64,000 bases of DNA, taken from the NCBI GenBank assembly GCA_964651825.1, contig CAZYWK010000007.1, positions 1 to 64,000 on the forward strand, read 5' to 3'. Position numbers and translations under genes: made by a program. This stretch comes from Sva-07 sp964651825. Its GTDB lineage: Bacteria; Actinomycetota; Acidimicrobiia; Acidimicrobiales; Ilumatobacteraceae. Positions 35,034-46,200 of this stretch are shown here, one piece after another. Each line of letters opens with the position of its first letter. The first letter of the stretch is position 1. The notes under the pieces were generated by a model. The model was given only the letters and a program-made list of their open reading frames with translations, had not been told where the DNA came from and searched no databases.

Positions 35034-35410
35034 AGATCGAGATGCTGCTGTGGACCGGTGTGACGGTCTTCTACCTCGTGATCGGGACGATCTACACCGC
35101 GATCTCCGGCGACCCCGTCGGATCGAGCATCCTGCTGATCGCCTCCGGTTTCGGCGGGATCATGGCGGGCTGGACGTGGGACTGGGGGCGACGCCACGGT
35201 CCACGCCCCGAAGATCGGCCCGACGCGACCGTCGCCGACGCGCTCGGCCCGGTCGGGGTGTACCCGACGGCGAGTCTGCGCCCGTTCGCGCTCGCCGTCG
35301 GAGCGACGGCGCTCGCCGCCGGCGTCCCGCTCGGGTCGTGGATGAGCATGGTCGGCCTCGGGATCATCATGTCGCAGGTGTTTCTCCTCGTGCGGGATCT
35401 CGACACGTGA
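35030..35410 (+). CDS. ctaF: Cytochrome c oxidase subunit IV (actinobacterial type)
   Basis: A 126-residue protein with two helical pairs: MLLWTGVTVFYLVIGTIYTA, GSSILLIASGFGGIMAGWTW, then LRPFALAVGATALAAGVPLG and GLGIIMSQVFLLVRDLD. This is the four-helix CtaF of actinobacterial aa3 oxidases, needed for supercomplex stability. The short central soluble stretch (RRHGPRPEDRPDATVADA) is normal. The start overlaps the ctaD stop by ATGA. Confidence 0.9.
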   Translation: MKIEMLLWTGVTVFYLVIGTIYTAISGDPVGSSILLIASGFGGIMAGWTWDWGRRHGPRPEDRPDATVADALGPVGVYPTASLRPFALAVGATALAAGVPLGSWMSMVGLGIIMSQVFLLVRDLDT

Positions 35411-35422
35411 GCCGGTGACGCC

Positions 35423-36232
35423 GTGACGATGCTCGCCCACGCCAGCCCGGTCCAGCACACGGCCGTCGTCGTGTTCGGGGTGCTGGCGACGGTCGGCTAC
35501 GGCTGGCGGTGGCTCGCCACCGAGGGCGCCATGGTCCGGTTGTGGTGCTGGGTCGGCGGCGTCATCGCGCTCGTCGCCTCGGTGTCGCCGTGGATGGAGG
35601 CGCTCGCCGACGAGTCGTTCACCGGCCACATGGTCCAGCACGTGCTGATGATCGCCGTCGCCGCTCCGTTGCTCGTGCTCGCTCACCCGATCGAGACGGT
35701 GTTGCCGTACGGCTCCCTGCCGCTCCGGCTGCGGCGTCTCTCGCACACGGTCGGCCGAACGTGGCACCGCAGTGCGGCGATCGTCGCGCCGGTGCTGTTC
35801 ATCGGCGTGCTCGTCGTGACGCACCTGACCGACATCTACGACGAGGCGCTCCACCGCCAGTGGCTGCACGACCTCGAACACGTCGCCTACCTCCTCGCCG
35901 CGTGTGCGCTCTGGGCGCTCATGTTGGCCGCCGGCCGACGGCGCGGTGTCGACCGGGTCGCCGCGGTGTTCGCCGTGATCGCCGGGATGGCGTTCCTCGG
36001 CGCGATCCTGCTCAGCGCCGACCAGCCGCTGATCGACACCTACGCCGCGCGCAACGGCGCCGCGAACGCGCTCGACGACCAGCGCATCGCGGCGTCCATC
36101 ATGTGGGTCACCGGCATGATCATCACCGTCCCACTCCTGCTCGTCACCGTGTGGCGCTGGGCCTCCCTCGAGCAAGCGACGGCCGAACGCCGCGAAGCAC
36201 TCGAACGCCGCCCCGCCCGGCCGGAAGTGTGA
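35423..36232 (+). CDS. ctaG: CtaG-type cytochrome c oxidase assembly protein (caa3_CtaG family)
   Basis: A 269-residue membrane protein with about seven helices and the family pattern ESFTGHMVQHVLMIAVAAPL followed by LVLAHPIETVLPY, then HLTDIYDEALHRQWLHDLEH and VAYLLAACALWALMLA, and LSADQPLIDTYAARNG. The caa3_CtaG family assists copper insertion into the oxidase in Bacillus and is commonly placed next to oxidase operons in actinobacteria. GTG 35423 is the start, 12 bp after ctaF. Its stop overlaps the amidase start (GTGA), so the amidase gene is read on the same messenger. Confidence 0.88.
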   Translation: MTMLAHASPVQHTAVVVFGVLATVGYGWRWLATEGAMVRLWCWVGGVIALVASVSPWMEALADESFTGHMVQHVLMIAVAAPLLVLAHPIETVLPYGSLPLRLRRLSHTVGRTWHRSAAIVAPVLFIGVLVVTHLTDIYDEALHRQWLHDLEHVAYLLAACALWALMLAAGRRRGVDRVAAVFAVIAGMAFLGAILLSADQPLIDTYAARNGAANALDDQRIAASIMWVTGMIITVPLLLVTVWRWASLEQATAERREALERRPARPEV

Positions 36233-37641
36233 GCTCCCTCGATCTCGTTCGGCTCGACGCGACGGAACAGGCGGAGATGGTCCGCTCGGGAACGGTGCGG
36301 GCTCGCGATCTGGTCGAGGCCACCCTCGGCCGCATCGAGCAGCTCGATGGGACGATCAACGCGTATCGGGTGGTGATGACCGACTCGGCGCTCGCCACGG
36401 CGGACCGGATCGACGCGCTGACAGAGGCTGATCGGATCGACCTGCCGTTGGCAGGCGTGCCGGTGGCGATCAAGGACGACACCGACGTCGCCGGTCAGAC
36501 GACGGCATGGGGCTCCGGGGCGGAGCGAGGCATCTGCGAGTAGGACGCCGAAGTCGTCGCCCGCCTCCGCGCCGCGGGCGCGGTGATCGTCGGCAAGACC
36601 AACGTCCCGGAACTCACCTTGTGGCCGTGGACGGCGTCGGAACGCTGGGGCGTCACCCGGAATCCATGGAACACCGACCACACGCCCGGCGGGTCGTCGG
36701 GTGGATCGGCCGCTGCGGTCTGTACGGGCATGGCCGCGGTGGCGCTCGGCAGTGACGGCGGCGGTTCGATCCGCTATCCCGCGGGTCTGACCGGCCTCGT
36801 CGGCGTGAAGCCGCAGCGCGACCGTGTGCCGGTCGGCCCTGAGCACCTCTCCGGCTGGCACGGCCTGCTCGTGCTGGGTCCCCTCACCCGTACAGTCCGC
36901 GACGCCGCCCTGTTCCTCGACGTCGTCGCGCCCGATCACGATGGCACCAGGTTCGTCGATGCGCTGTCGCGACGATCCCCACGCCTGCGCATCGCGGTAT
37001 CGACCAACCCGCCGCCGGGCACCCAGGTGTCCTTGTCCGAGGCCGGTCGCGGCGCGGTCGACGCCGCAGCGACCCTGCTGTCCGGCCTCGGCCACGACGT
37101 GTTCGAGGCCGACATCGACTACGGCTTCAGCTCCCTCTGGAACTCGACGGTCCGGCTGCTCAGGGGCGTGCACGACGACGTCGCCGCCATGCCTGATCGC
37201 AGTGACCTGGAACGGCGCACGAGAGCAATCGCCCGCCTCGGTTCGCTGCTCCCATCAGGTTCGCTCCGCCGCGCCCTCGGTCGCGAGGAGGAGATCGCGG
37301 CGGCGATCAACGCTGTGTTCGACCGCGCCGACGTCGTGCTCACCCCGCTGTGCGCCTCGCCCGCGCCGCGCATCGACGAGTGTCCCGCACGGGGAGCGAT
37401 GCGCTCGCTGCGGAAGGCCACCACCTCGGCGTGGCTCGTGCCCTGGAACGTCACCGGCCAACCGGGCATCGCCGTCCCGATCGGGGCCGACGATCGAGGG
37501 CTGCCCACCGCTGTCCATCTCGCCGGCCGCCCCTCCGACGAAGCGACCTTGCTCGCCCTCGCCGGCGACATCGAGGCCAGCCGCCCGTTCCCGAAGTGGG
37601 ACGGGCGGGCTGATCTCCACACTCGGGTCGCCGATCAGTAG
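36229..37641 (+). pseudogene. Amidase signature protein interrupted by in-frame TAG
   Basis: The frame from GTG 36229 encodes an amidase signature enzyme, but codon 105 is TAG (36541-36543). The frame is open on both sides. Before the stop are the catalytic Lys region AGVPVAIKDDTDVAGQTTAW and GSGAERGICE. After it are DAEVVARLRAAGAVIVGKTN, the signature GGSSGGSAAAVCTGM/ALGSDGGGSIRYPAG (the cis-Ser and nucleophile Ser), and a normal C-terminus (470 codons in all). Relatives read through this point with an Asp- or Glu-rich segment, so one base change (for example from GAG or CAG) explains it. Either the gene is freshly inactivated, or the base is a sequencing error, or the downstream part is expressed from an internal start (ATG 36583 lies downstream but lacks the Lys). 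It is coupled to ctaG. Confidence 0.85.
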
Positions 37642-37958
37642 ACGATGTCGAGCGCGTAGCGCAGCGCGCCGTCGAGCCCGGCACGGGCGATCTCGTCGAG
37701 GTGACCGACCGGCTCGCGATCGAGAACATCGAGCGGGACGGTGATCACGTTGTCGCAGGCGACGACGCACGGTTCGTCGAGACCGTGCTCCGGGCCGAGC
37801 TCCACCTCGGACCGGATGCCCCGGATCGTTCGTGTGATCGGAGCACACGTGACCGATGTGAGCACCGAGATCGCAGCATCGCGGGTCAGCACACAGACCG
37901 GGCGCCGACCGGCGGGTGGCCCGAGATCTGCCCAGTAGATGTCGTTGCGGGCTACCAA
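37635..37958 (-). CDS. MazF/PemK-type endoribonuclease toxin
   Basis: A 107-residue protein of the MazF fold. The start block VARNDIYWADLGPPAGRRPV carries the conserved G/RRPVCVLTRD strand with the catalytic Arg. CAPITRTIRGIRSEVEL follows with the second conserved region, then VACDNVITVPLDVL. MazF toxins cleave messenger RNA when their antitoxin is degraded. TTG 37956-37958 is chosen because it places the conserved start (relatives read M-x-x-G/N-D-I-Y-W-A-D). No clear antitoxin gene is visible upstream. An open frame of about 50 codons ending at TAG 37952-37954 overlaps the toxin start but has only a late TTG at 38039-38041. It converges with the amidase, with 7 bp of overlap. Confidence 0.8.
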   Translation of the reverse strand: MVARNDIYWADLGPPAGRRPVCVLTRDAAISVLTSVTCAPITRTIRGIRSEVELGPEHGLDEPCVVACDNVITVPLDVLDREPVGHLDEIARAGLDGALRYALDIVY

Positions 37959-38104
37959 CGGGGTGCGGTCTCGGCGGCAAGTCGCCGTGCCGATCGGATC
38001 AGGGCTGGATCAGCCGGTCGGCGGCGATACGCAGCCTGCAACTGACGGTCGGCGGCGAGGTCCTCCGCGGCGAGTGGCGGACTGAGCTCGTCTACCGTGA
38101 GCCG

Positions 38105-39491
38105 ATGACCACTCCTGGCTCCGCTGCCGTTGCTCGCCGCACGATGGCCGGCGTGATGCTGGCGGCGGCGCTGCTGGCGGCGACGGCGTGCTCGTCGGAC
38201 GGCTCCCCGTCGGCCGGTGGTGACGTGGCGACCTCGACCGCCGCCACCGACGCGTCACCGGCCACGACCGAGCTGCCGGCCGCACCCGACACCGAACCGC
38301 CCGCGGACACGCNNNNNNNNNNNNNNNNNNNNNNNNNNNNNNNNNNNNNNNNNNNNNNNNNNNNNNNNNNNNNNNNNNNNNNNNNNNNNNNNNNNNNNNN
38401 NNNNNNNNNNNNCGCCCGCGGACACGCAGCCGACCGGCGACGCGGCCCCGCGGACGTACGACTTCTCGGCGATCGACCCGATCGTGCAGGCCTTCGTCGA
38501 CGAGCACGGGCTGAACGGCGCGGGGCTGATCGTCGTCGATCGTGACGACGGGGTCGTCCACGAGGACTACTGGGGCGAGTTCTCGGCCGACCGGATCTCG
38601 CTCGTCGCCTCGTCGTCGAAGATGGTCACCGCCGGCGTGCTGCTGCACCTCGCCGACGAGGGCCTCCTCGACATCGACGCGCCGGTCGCCGACGCCGTGG
38701 CGTGGGGCTCGGGCAATCCGCACATCACGCCGGCGCAACTCCTGTCGAACAGCTCCGGCCTCGTCGGCCTCGCGCCGGACCCGACGTACGGCCCCTACCT
38801 GTGCCAGTACCTGGCGGCCGGCACGATGCAGGACTGCGCGTCCGCGATATTCACCACACCCGACGACGACGCCGACGTCGCGGCCCCCGACACCGAGTTC
38901 CGCTATGGCGGCGCGCAGTGGCAGGTCGCCGGGGCAGTCGCCGAAGCCGTCTCGGGCAAGTCGTGGGCCGAGCTGATCGAGGAGATCTACGTCCAGCCGT
39001 GCGGGTTGGAGACGCTCGCGTTCAACAACCACTTCGCCCAGAGCCAAGTCGGCGCGGACGGCTTCAACTACCCGACGATGTTCGACGCCGACCCCTCCCG
39101 GCTCGAGCCGACCGCGAACCCGAACATGGAGGGCGGCATGTACACCGCCCCCGGCGACTACGCAGAGCTCCTGTTGATGCACCTGCGCGGCGGCCGGTGC
39201 GGCGACACCCAGGTGCTGTCGCAGGAGGCGCTCGACCGGATGCACGCCGACCGGATCGGCGAGGTCTACGGCGGCGAGGCCCGGCCGGGAATGGGCTACG
39301 GGATGGGCTGGTGGGTGAACCGCGACACCGGGCGCATCGACGACCCCGGCGCGTACGGCGCCGTTCCGTGGCTCGACCTCGACGGTGGCTATGGCGCGTA
39401 CCTCGTGATCGAGGCCGACTCGACCACCGGCTACGTGCTGGCGTCGGAGCTCTTCGAGGTCGTCGACTCGGCCGTCACCACCGCGACCTGA
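38105..39491 (+). CDS. Secreted serine hydrolase lipoprotein (class C beta-lactamase/PBP4* fold), cut by gap
   Basis: A lipoprotein starting at ATG 38105: basic start, hydrophobic stretch and lipobox (LLAATACSS). A Ser/Thr/Ala/Pro-rich linker (TELPAAPDTEPPADT) follows and is cut by the 100-N gap, then the enzyme domain. The active-site motif ASSSKMVTAG is S-S-S-K (S-x-x-K), followed by the Tyr motif RYGGAQWQVAG (Y-x-x-N type position) and GGYGAYLVI near the end. Serine beta-lactamase-fold hydrolases of this kind act as esterases or peptidases rather than true resistance enzymes. The frame changes across the gap only because the placeholder length is arbitrary; merging the identical 15-bp flanks restores it. 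It is divergent from the MazF gene. Confidence 0.85.
38313..38412. other. Scaffold gap (100 N) flanked by an exact 15-bp duplication
   Basis: CGCCCGCGGACACGC occurs immediately before (38298-38312) and immediately after (38413-38427) the gap. If the two copies are one, the hydrolase frame joins correctly and reads ...TEPPADTQPTGD. The gap may therefore be an unmerged contig overlap or a tandem array of a PPADT-encoding repeat. Confidence 0.85.
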
Positions 39492-39504
39492 CAAAGATGT
39501 CGCG

Positions 39505-40281
39505 ATGAGCGACTTCCCCCTCCCCTTCGTCTCCGACGACCTGTCCGGCCAGGTGGCCCTGGTGACCGGGGCGACCTCGGGCCTGGGGTGGCGCTTCAGT
39601 CAGGTGCTCGCGGCCGCCGGCGCAACGGTCGTGCCGACCGGGCGGCGGGAGGACCGGTTGGACGAGCTCGCCGAGCTGATCCGCTCGCAGGGCGGCACGG
39701 CCGTGCCGTTGCGGCTCGACATGACCGACGCCGATGACATCGTGTCCGTCGTCGGCCGGGCCGAGGAGGCAGTGGGCACGGTGACGATCGCGGTGAACAA
39801 CGCGGGCGTCCCGGACGCCCAACGCGCCCACAAGATGTCGACCGAGCTGATTGACCTGGTGCTCGACACCAACGTGCGCGGGCCGTTCATCCTCGCCTGC
39901 GAAGTCGCGCGCCGCCTGATCGCCGCCGAGCAGCCGGGCCGGATCATCAACCTCGCGTCGACGAGCGCCTACCACTACACCGGCAACGGGGCCGCGCTCT
40001 ACTCGATCACCAAGTCGGCGATCGTGCGGATGACCGAAGCGCTGGCCGTCGAGTGGGCACGGTTCAACATCAACGTGACCGGCATCGCCCCCGGGGCCTT
40101 CACCTCGGAGATGATGGACGGCATGGTCGACCGGCTGGGCGACTTCTCCAAGTACTTCCCCCGCAAGCGGATGGGCGACCCCGCCCAGCTCGACTCGACG
40201 CTGCTCTACCTCTGCTCACCTGCCTCGGAGTTCGTCACCGGCACCGTGATCAAAGTCGACGACGGCCAGGGCCCGCGCTAG
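39505..40281 (+). CDS. SDR family oxidoreductase
   Basis: A 258-residue classical short-chain dehydrogenase/reductase. The cofactor motif TGATSGLG follows the first strand, NNAG marks beta-4, the catalytic Ser lies in LASTSAYHY and the Tyr-Lys pair in YSITKSAIV. An Arg after the second strand (TGRREDR) suggests NADP(H). The end, LLYLCSPASEFVTGTVIKVD, is the standard C-terminal strand with a Gly-Arg finish. The substrate is unknown. Its TAG overlaps the stop of the giant convergent gene (shared CTAG at 40278-40281). Confidence 0.88.
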   Translation: MSDFPLPFVSDDLSGQVALVTGATSGLGWRFSQVLAAAGATVVPTGRREDRLDELAELIRSQGGTAVPLRLDMTDADDIVSVVGRAEEAVGTVTIAVNNAGVPDAQRAHKMSTELIDLVLDTNVRGPFILACEVARRLIAAEQPGRIINLASTSAYHYTGNGAALYSITKSAIVRMTEALAVEWARFNINVTGIAPGAFTSEMMDGMVDRLGDFSKYFPRKRMGDPAQLDSTLLYLCSPASEFVTGTVIKVDDGQGPR

Positions 40282-43200
40282 TTCCACATGATGTGGCAGG
40301 TAGCAGTGACGTACGCCCACTGGAGTTCGCCGAGGTCGGTCGGGTATGCGACGCCGGGATCGAGCTCGTACAGCACGCCATAGTTGAGCGACACGTAGTA
40401 CGGGTCGTGGAGCGGGCTCGCGTAGTCGACCACCACGACGGCCGTCCCGGCCGGGACATGTGAGACGAGATCCCACGTCGAGTTCAGATCGAACTGGGAG
40501 CCCGTGGGAAGCACGTACGTCTCGACCAGCACCTGCGGGTCACCGCCACCGATCCACTGACCATTCTGAACGGGCGACGAGGAGTACGCCGTGACGGTGG
40601 CGCGGAACGGGTACTCCCGCTCGCCTTCGTAGTAGCACTCATCGGGGTCGCCGTCGGAGGCGTTGATGGCGGTCACCCCGGAGATCTCGAGCCGCTGGGC
40701 CGCATGGACGATCGAGACGTCCATGTCGTAACTGCCCGTGTTCCGATCGAGGACGATCGCTCGGCGGTACGTGGTCGAACCGCTCGGGTCGTGGAACTCG
40801 ACCTCGATGACGGCGAACAACGCGTCCGCGTCGACCCGGCCGCTCGCCGTGAACGACGAACCGTCGTACACGAGGTCCAACTCCTCGCGCGACACCTCGT
40901 AGAGCCCGAACGGACCATCGGCGTCGTCGTACGCGGCATACCCGACAAGTTCGGGATTCGTGAACCCGGAGCCCGGCACGCCGCTCTGATCGACGTCGAG
41001 TGCGAGGTTGATCAGCGGCCCGCCCGACGACACCAGGTTGCGCACGAATGCGTTGCGCGTCGCGGTGATCGGCGTGAGTTCAACGGGGTCCACACCGGCC
41101 AGGTCGGCAGCGAACACCACCCACGCCGTGTTCGGCGGCAGGAAGTACTCGAACCCGTATGCGCCGTCCCCGTCCGTCGACACCGACGGGTCCCAAATGG
41201 CGAGTTCGGCGCCTCCACCGTCGTACGCGGTCAGCGTCGCACCGAACTGGTCGTACCTCATCGGACCGTTGTTGTCGGTGACCGTTCCGGACAGCGCGAT
41301 CGACCTCGTCGTGATCGTCCACGGGTCCAGCGTGACGAGCGCGCCCGGGGTGGTGTCGATCACGACGCTCACGTGCTGATAGGCGTCGAAACCGTTGGCG
41401 ACGTTGACGTTGGCCGTAGTGGTCTCGGTGCCGGACGGGACCCGCGCCGTCACGTCAAACGCCCCCGTCGTGGCGTTCGGCGTGACGAACACGCTCGTGT
41501 TGCCGAGTGCTTGGCCGGCGGCGTTGCGGTTGTTGAACGTGATCGTCCTGCCGCTCGTCACGGGTTGACCGCGGTCGTGCATCGTGCCCACGAGCCGCAC
41601 CTCGGTGGTCTGGTAGTCGACCGTGAGGGTGGCGGTGTTGACGACGTCGAGCCGCAGCGGGTTCACGGTGACCGTCGGGTCGTCGACCAGGCTCGGGTCG
41701 AGTGCCACCCAGACCTGCGCGTCGTCGGCCCGGCGGGGACCGGTGATCGAGAACGAGTAGTCGCCCGCCGCGTTGGGGGTCACGGACACGTTCTGGTTCT
41801 CGGCGAACACGCTGCCCGGGGCGGGGCGATCGTTCCAACGGACCCGGAAGGTGACGGGGGTCGCGATCGGTACCCCGCCGCGCTTCAGGTTGCCCGACAC
41901 GGTCAGCTCGGGCGCCACGTGATCGTCCACGAACGTGAGGGGGGTGAGGCCGTCGACGATCGGTGTGAACGTCTGGTAGACGAGGTCCATCGCCGAGTCG
42001 CCGAGCTGTGCGGCCAGCTGCATCGTGCTGGTGGTGGCTGGCACGACGAACGTCGCCGCGAACGCGCCGGTCGCGTCGGGCACGACCGTCATCGTCCGGG
42101 TGAAGGTCCCGCCGTTGAACGGGGCGTCGAAGTACAACGTGGTCGCCGTCGTGACCGGTGCACCGGCCCGCGTGAGCACCCCGCTGGCCACGATGCCTCG
42201 CCCCTGCACGACGGGGTCGTGGCCGCGCACGTTGGTGCCGAGCGTCAGATCGGTCAGCGTCGTGGTCGGCGCGGGATGGGCCGCGCCGCCGGCCAGCGAC
42301 TGGCCGGCGTTGTAGGTGACGACGATCGTGGGCACCTGGCTCGGCGGAGCGAACCGCAACAGGTAGTCGCCGTCGGGCTCCGGAGTGATCGCCACCTGGC
42401 GGGAGAAGACGGACCCGCCGCTCGCGTTGCGGCCGGAGAGGTTGACGTTCACCGGGCCGGTCCAGGGTTGGCCGCCGATGGTGATGTTGCCGGCGAGTTC
42501 CAGCACCTGCTCGCCGGTGACCGCGTCGAAGGTGACCGTGCGGCGTGTCGCCGTCAGACCGGTGACGGTCTGACGCGGATAGGTCGTCGGCGACGGTCCG
42601 ATCCGCGCGACCAGCTCGGCCGACGTCGCCCACGGCGGCAACAGGACCGCTGTCGAGTACGCGCCGGTCGACTGGTCGACCGTGACGGTGCGCTCGATCA
42701 CGAACGGGTCGTGACCGGGCCCGGACGCGATCACCTCGAGCGTCGACGACGGGCCGGCCGCAGCGACGCCGATCGTCATCACACCGCTGATCGCCAGCTC
42801 GGGTCCGGTGAGCGTTATGGGGAACGGCACCGCGTTGGCGCCCGGCATCAGGGCCGCGTTCGTCACGACCAGCGGGTTCTCGGTGACATGGCCGATGTCG
42901 GCCGTGACGGTGACGCTCGTGGTGTCGCGCGGGAGCACCTGGGTGAACGAGACGATGCCCGTTGTGGTGTTCGGGGTGCGGGTGAACGTGAACGGCCACG
43001 TCTCGCCGTTCGCCCGTGTCGCCACCACGTCATAGCGGACCGACCGTTGGAGGGGCGCGCCGTTCGCCAGCACGTCTCCCGACACGACGATCGACGGCGG
43101 CGCGTGCTGCGCCGTGAAGCCCCGCGAGTTCTCGCCGGGGGCCAAACCGGTGAACACCCGGGTGATCGGCGCCTCGCCGGGGAGGCCGACGTTCCAGTGG

Positions 43201-46200
43201 GCCCTGACGGAGGTGACGCTGGGATCGAGCTCGAGCGTCATCCGCACCGCGCCCTCGGAGTCGGGCGTGACGTTGCGCTGGGCGCCGGGGACGGTGCCAC
43301 CGAGCGCGTCGAAGGCCTCGAAGGTGAAGTTGGTCGGCAAGGTGTACGGCGCGTCGACGCCGGTCAGCACGGCGAACACGTCGACGCGCACCGGGGCGTC
43401 GACGTCGTCGCTGAACTCCACGTCGGCCACCGGGTGCGTCAGCTGCGCGCCGGTGACCGTCAGGCGCGGGGAGTCTTCGATGGCCGGCGTGACCCGGGCG
43501 ACGAGCTCGACACCGACGACCCGCTGCGGGAGCGTGTGGTCGAACGCGTACGAGCCGTCGGCGAGCGCCAGGAACGGGCGCACGTACTCGCTCACGACCG
43601 TCGTTCCGCCGCCCGGTGTCGTCACCGTCGAGCGCACCTCGAAGTAGCGCAGACCGGTGATCGGGAAGGCCGACGAGGTGAACGCTCCGTGCACGTGCAA
43701 CACGATCGGGTCGTACTGCACGTCGAAGGTCACCGGGTTCGGGTTCGAGCCCGCACCCAGGCCGGTGAAGGGTTGGTACACGGTGTCGAGCGCGCTCTTG
43801 GTGAGCTGGGCGCCCAGCTCGACACGATCGACACCGACCGGCAGGTACAGGCGGAACTGGTGGTGACCGGTGCTGTCGGGCGTGACGAGCCGGGACTGTG
43901 TTCCGACGAACGTCGAGCCGTCGAACATCCGGGTCTCGACCCGGTGCCGCGTGAGCACCGGGTTGCCTCGATGCAGCCAGAGTCCGCTGGCGTCGACCAC
44001 CACTGCGTCGATCGACGGATCGAACTCGATGTCGTTGCCGCCGAGCACCAAGTCCGGCTCGGTGACGCTGTCGTACTCGGCCGGGCTGAACCCGACCCGC
44101 GCCGTGACCGTCGCGGTGTCGGTGCCGACCGGGAGCTGGATCGAGAACGCGTACCCGCCATCGGCATCCGGGATGACCGTCAACGCCTTGCTGAAACCGT
44201 CGGCCTCGACGACGAAGACGGTGTCGTCGAGGTAGCCCTGGCCACCGGCCCTGATCGTGCCGTGCACGTCGAGGCGCTGCACGTCGAGGACGAACTCGTG
44301 GTCGAGGTCGTTGACCCCGTCGTGCAGCGTGGTCAGCGTGAAGCGTGGATGGTCCTCGGGCGTCGTGCCCAGCTCGGCGATCAACGTCGCCGACGTGGCG
44401 TCGTCGACCAGTTCGTAGACCTCGGCGAAGGTCCCGCCATCGCCTGGGGTGACGGTGCGCCTGATCGTGTAGTCCGAGCCACCGGAGCGCTCGACGGCGA
44501 GCGTCACGTACGTCGGTGTGGTGACCGCTCGGCCGTTCACCACCAGGGTGCCCACGGCGTCGACGACCGGTGCTCCGGCCTCGATCGGGAACTCGACCGG
44601 GTTGCGTCCGAACTCGATCGGCGTTGCGCCCGTCGGCACGTCGAGGGTGATCGGTGTGTTGCGGTGGTCGCCGATCGTCGCCGACAGGCGCACCGACTCG
44701 GTCGCCGCCGGCAGCTCGAACGTCGCCGTGTACTCGCCGGCCGGCCCGAACCGGTTGAGCCAGCTACGACCCGTCCACGTGCCGCCATCGTCGAGATCGG
44801 CGGTGGCGGACAGGTAGAAGCTGCCGGTCGGGCCGCCGTTGTAGGTGGCGTTGCCGGTGACGACGAGGGTCTTCGGCGTGTGGTCGATCGTCACCGCGCG
44901 AGCGTTGACGCCGGGCCCGAACCCGGAGATCGTGGCCGCCGGACGGACCTCGCCGCTGATCCCGACGTCCCAGGCGACCTCGATCGAATCGAGGCCGGCG
45001 GGGATGATCATCCGGTGCGTGAACGTTCCGTCGGCCGCGACGCTGGGGTGGATCCGCTGGTTGACGGCATCCGTCCCGTCGTCGACACCGACGAGTGTGA
45101 CCGCCGCTGCCCCGCTGAACGCCTCGCCGTACTTCGTCAGCGTGCCCGACAGGGCGAGCGAGTCGAGCGCGTCGAACGGCACCGTCGCGTCGATGGTGCG
45201 TCCGACGGCACGGCCGAAGGCCGCCTTGGCGGCGAACTGTCCCGAGGCGGTAGCGACCGGCGTGACGCCGGGCGCGGTCCCGGGGGCAGCCACCGACACC
45301 GACACCGCGAGCGGGAAGGCGATGCCGGAGCCGTCGCCGATCTCAGCCGGGTCGGGCGTCATCGTGCAGCGGTAGCGCCCTGACCCGTCGGCCACGGCCA
45401 CGCACGGCGTGAGGCCCGGCGCGTCGACGGTGACCATGGCGCCGAGGACCGGCGTGACGGGAGCAGTGGTCGTGATCGTGCCCGCCACCTCGTAACTGCA
45501 CGTGTACTGGCCGAGGTCGCCCACCGGCATGCCGATGGCGAGCTCGATGGCGAGGATGTCGATGATCCGCGCCCCGTCGGCGAACTCGCCGGCGCACGCC
45601 TCCGACACACCGCCGAGCAGCGCCAGCGCCTCAGCGCGGTACGGCGCCAGCGCCTCGGCGTCAGGGCGCGGTTCGTTGGCTTCGTGGAAGTCCGCATAGG
45701 CGCGCGTGAACGGCGAGTCGGCACGGTCGGTGAGGCGCCACGAGTCGGTCAACGTGTACAGCTCGAGGTCGTGGTCGAGCGCCTCGTCGAGGGTGATCGA
45801 CGTGCCGTCGCGCAGCTCGAGATCGTTGGCCGGGTCGCCGTCGTCGGTGCCGAGCAGCCCACGGAAGTTGCCCTCCTGCGGCGTGCGGATCCGGGCGTTG
45901 AGGCCCGGCAGGATGCCGAACATGACGCTCTGGAACGTCGAGGTCTCCACCTCGACCGTCGGCGACTTGATCGTCACCGCGCTCCCGACCTTGCTGATGG
46001 TGATGCCGTCGCCGACGGCGAACGAGACGTTCGAAGGTAGTTCGGTCAGCCGGCCGTCGATGTACACGGCGTATGGCCGGGCGTAGATCTCGATCTGGTG
46101 GCCGTGCAGCTCGAACGACAGCGCGGTCGTCGAGGTGGGCTGGAACGGTGAGGCCACGTGCGCCTGGGTCCGTTGGAACCGCCCGACGATGCGCACGCCG

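Noticed and set aside
37952..38041. A possible short antitoxin gene before the MazF-like gene (TTG start, 29 residues).
   Set aside because: The start is weak and the coding-looking part extends upstream of it without any start codon, so no gene could be placed with confidence.
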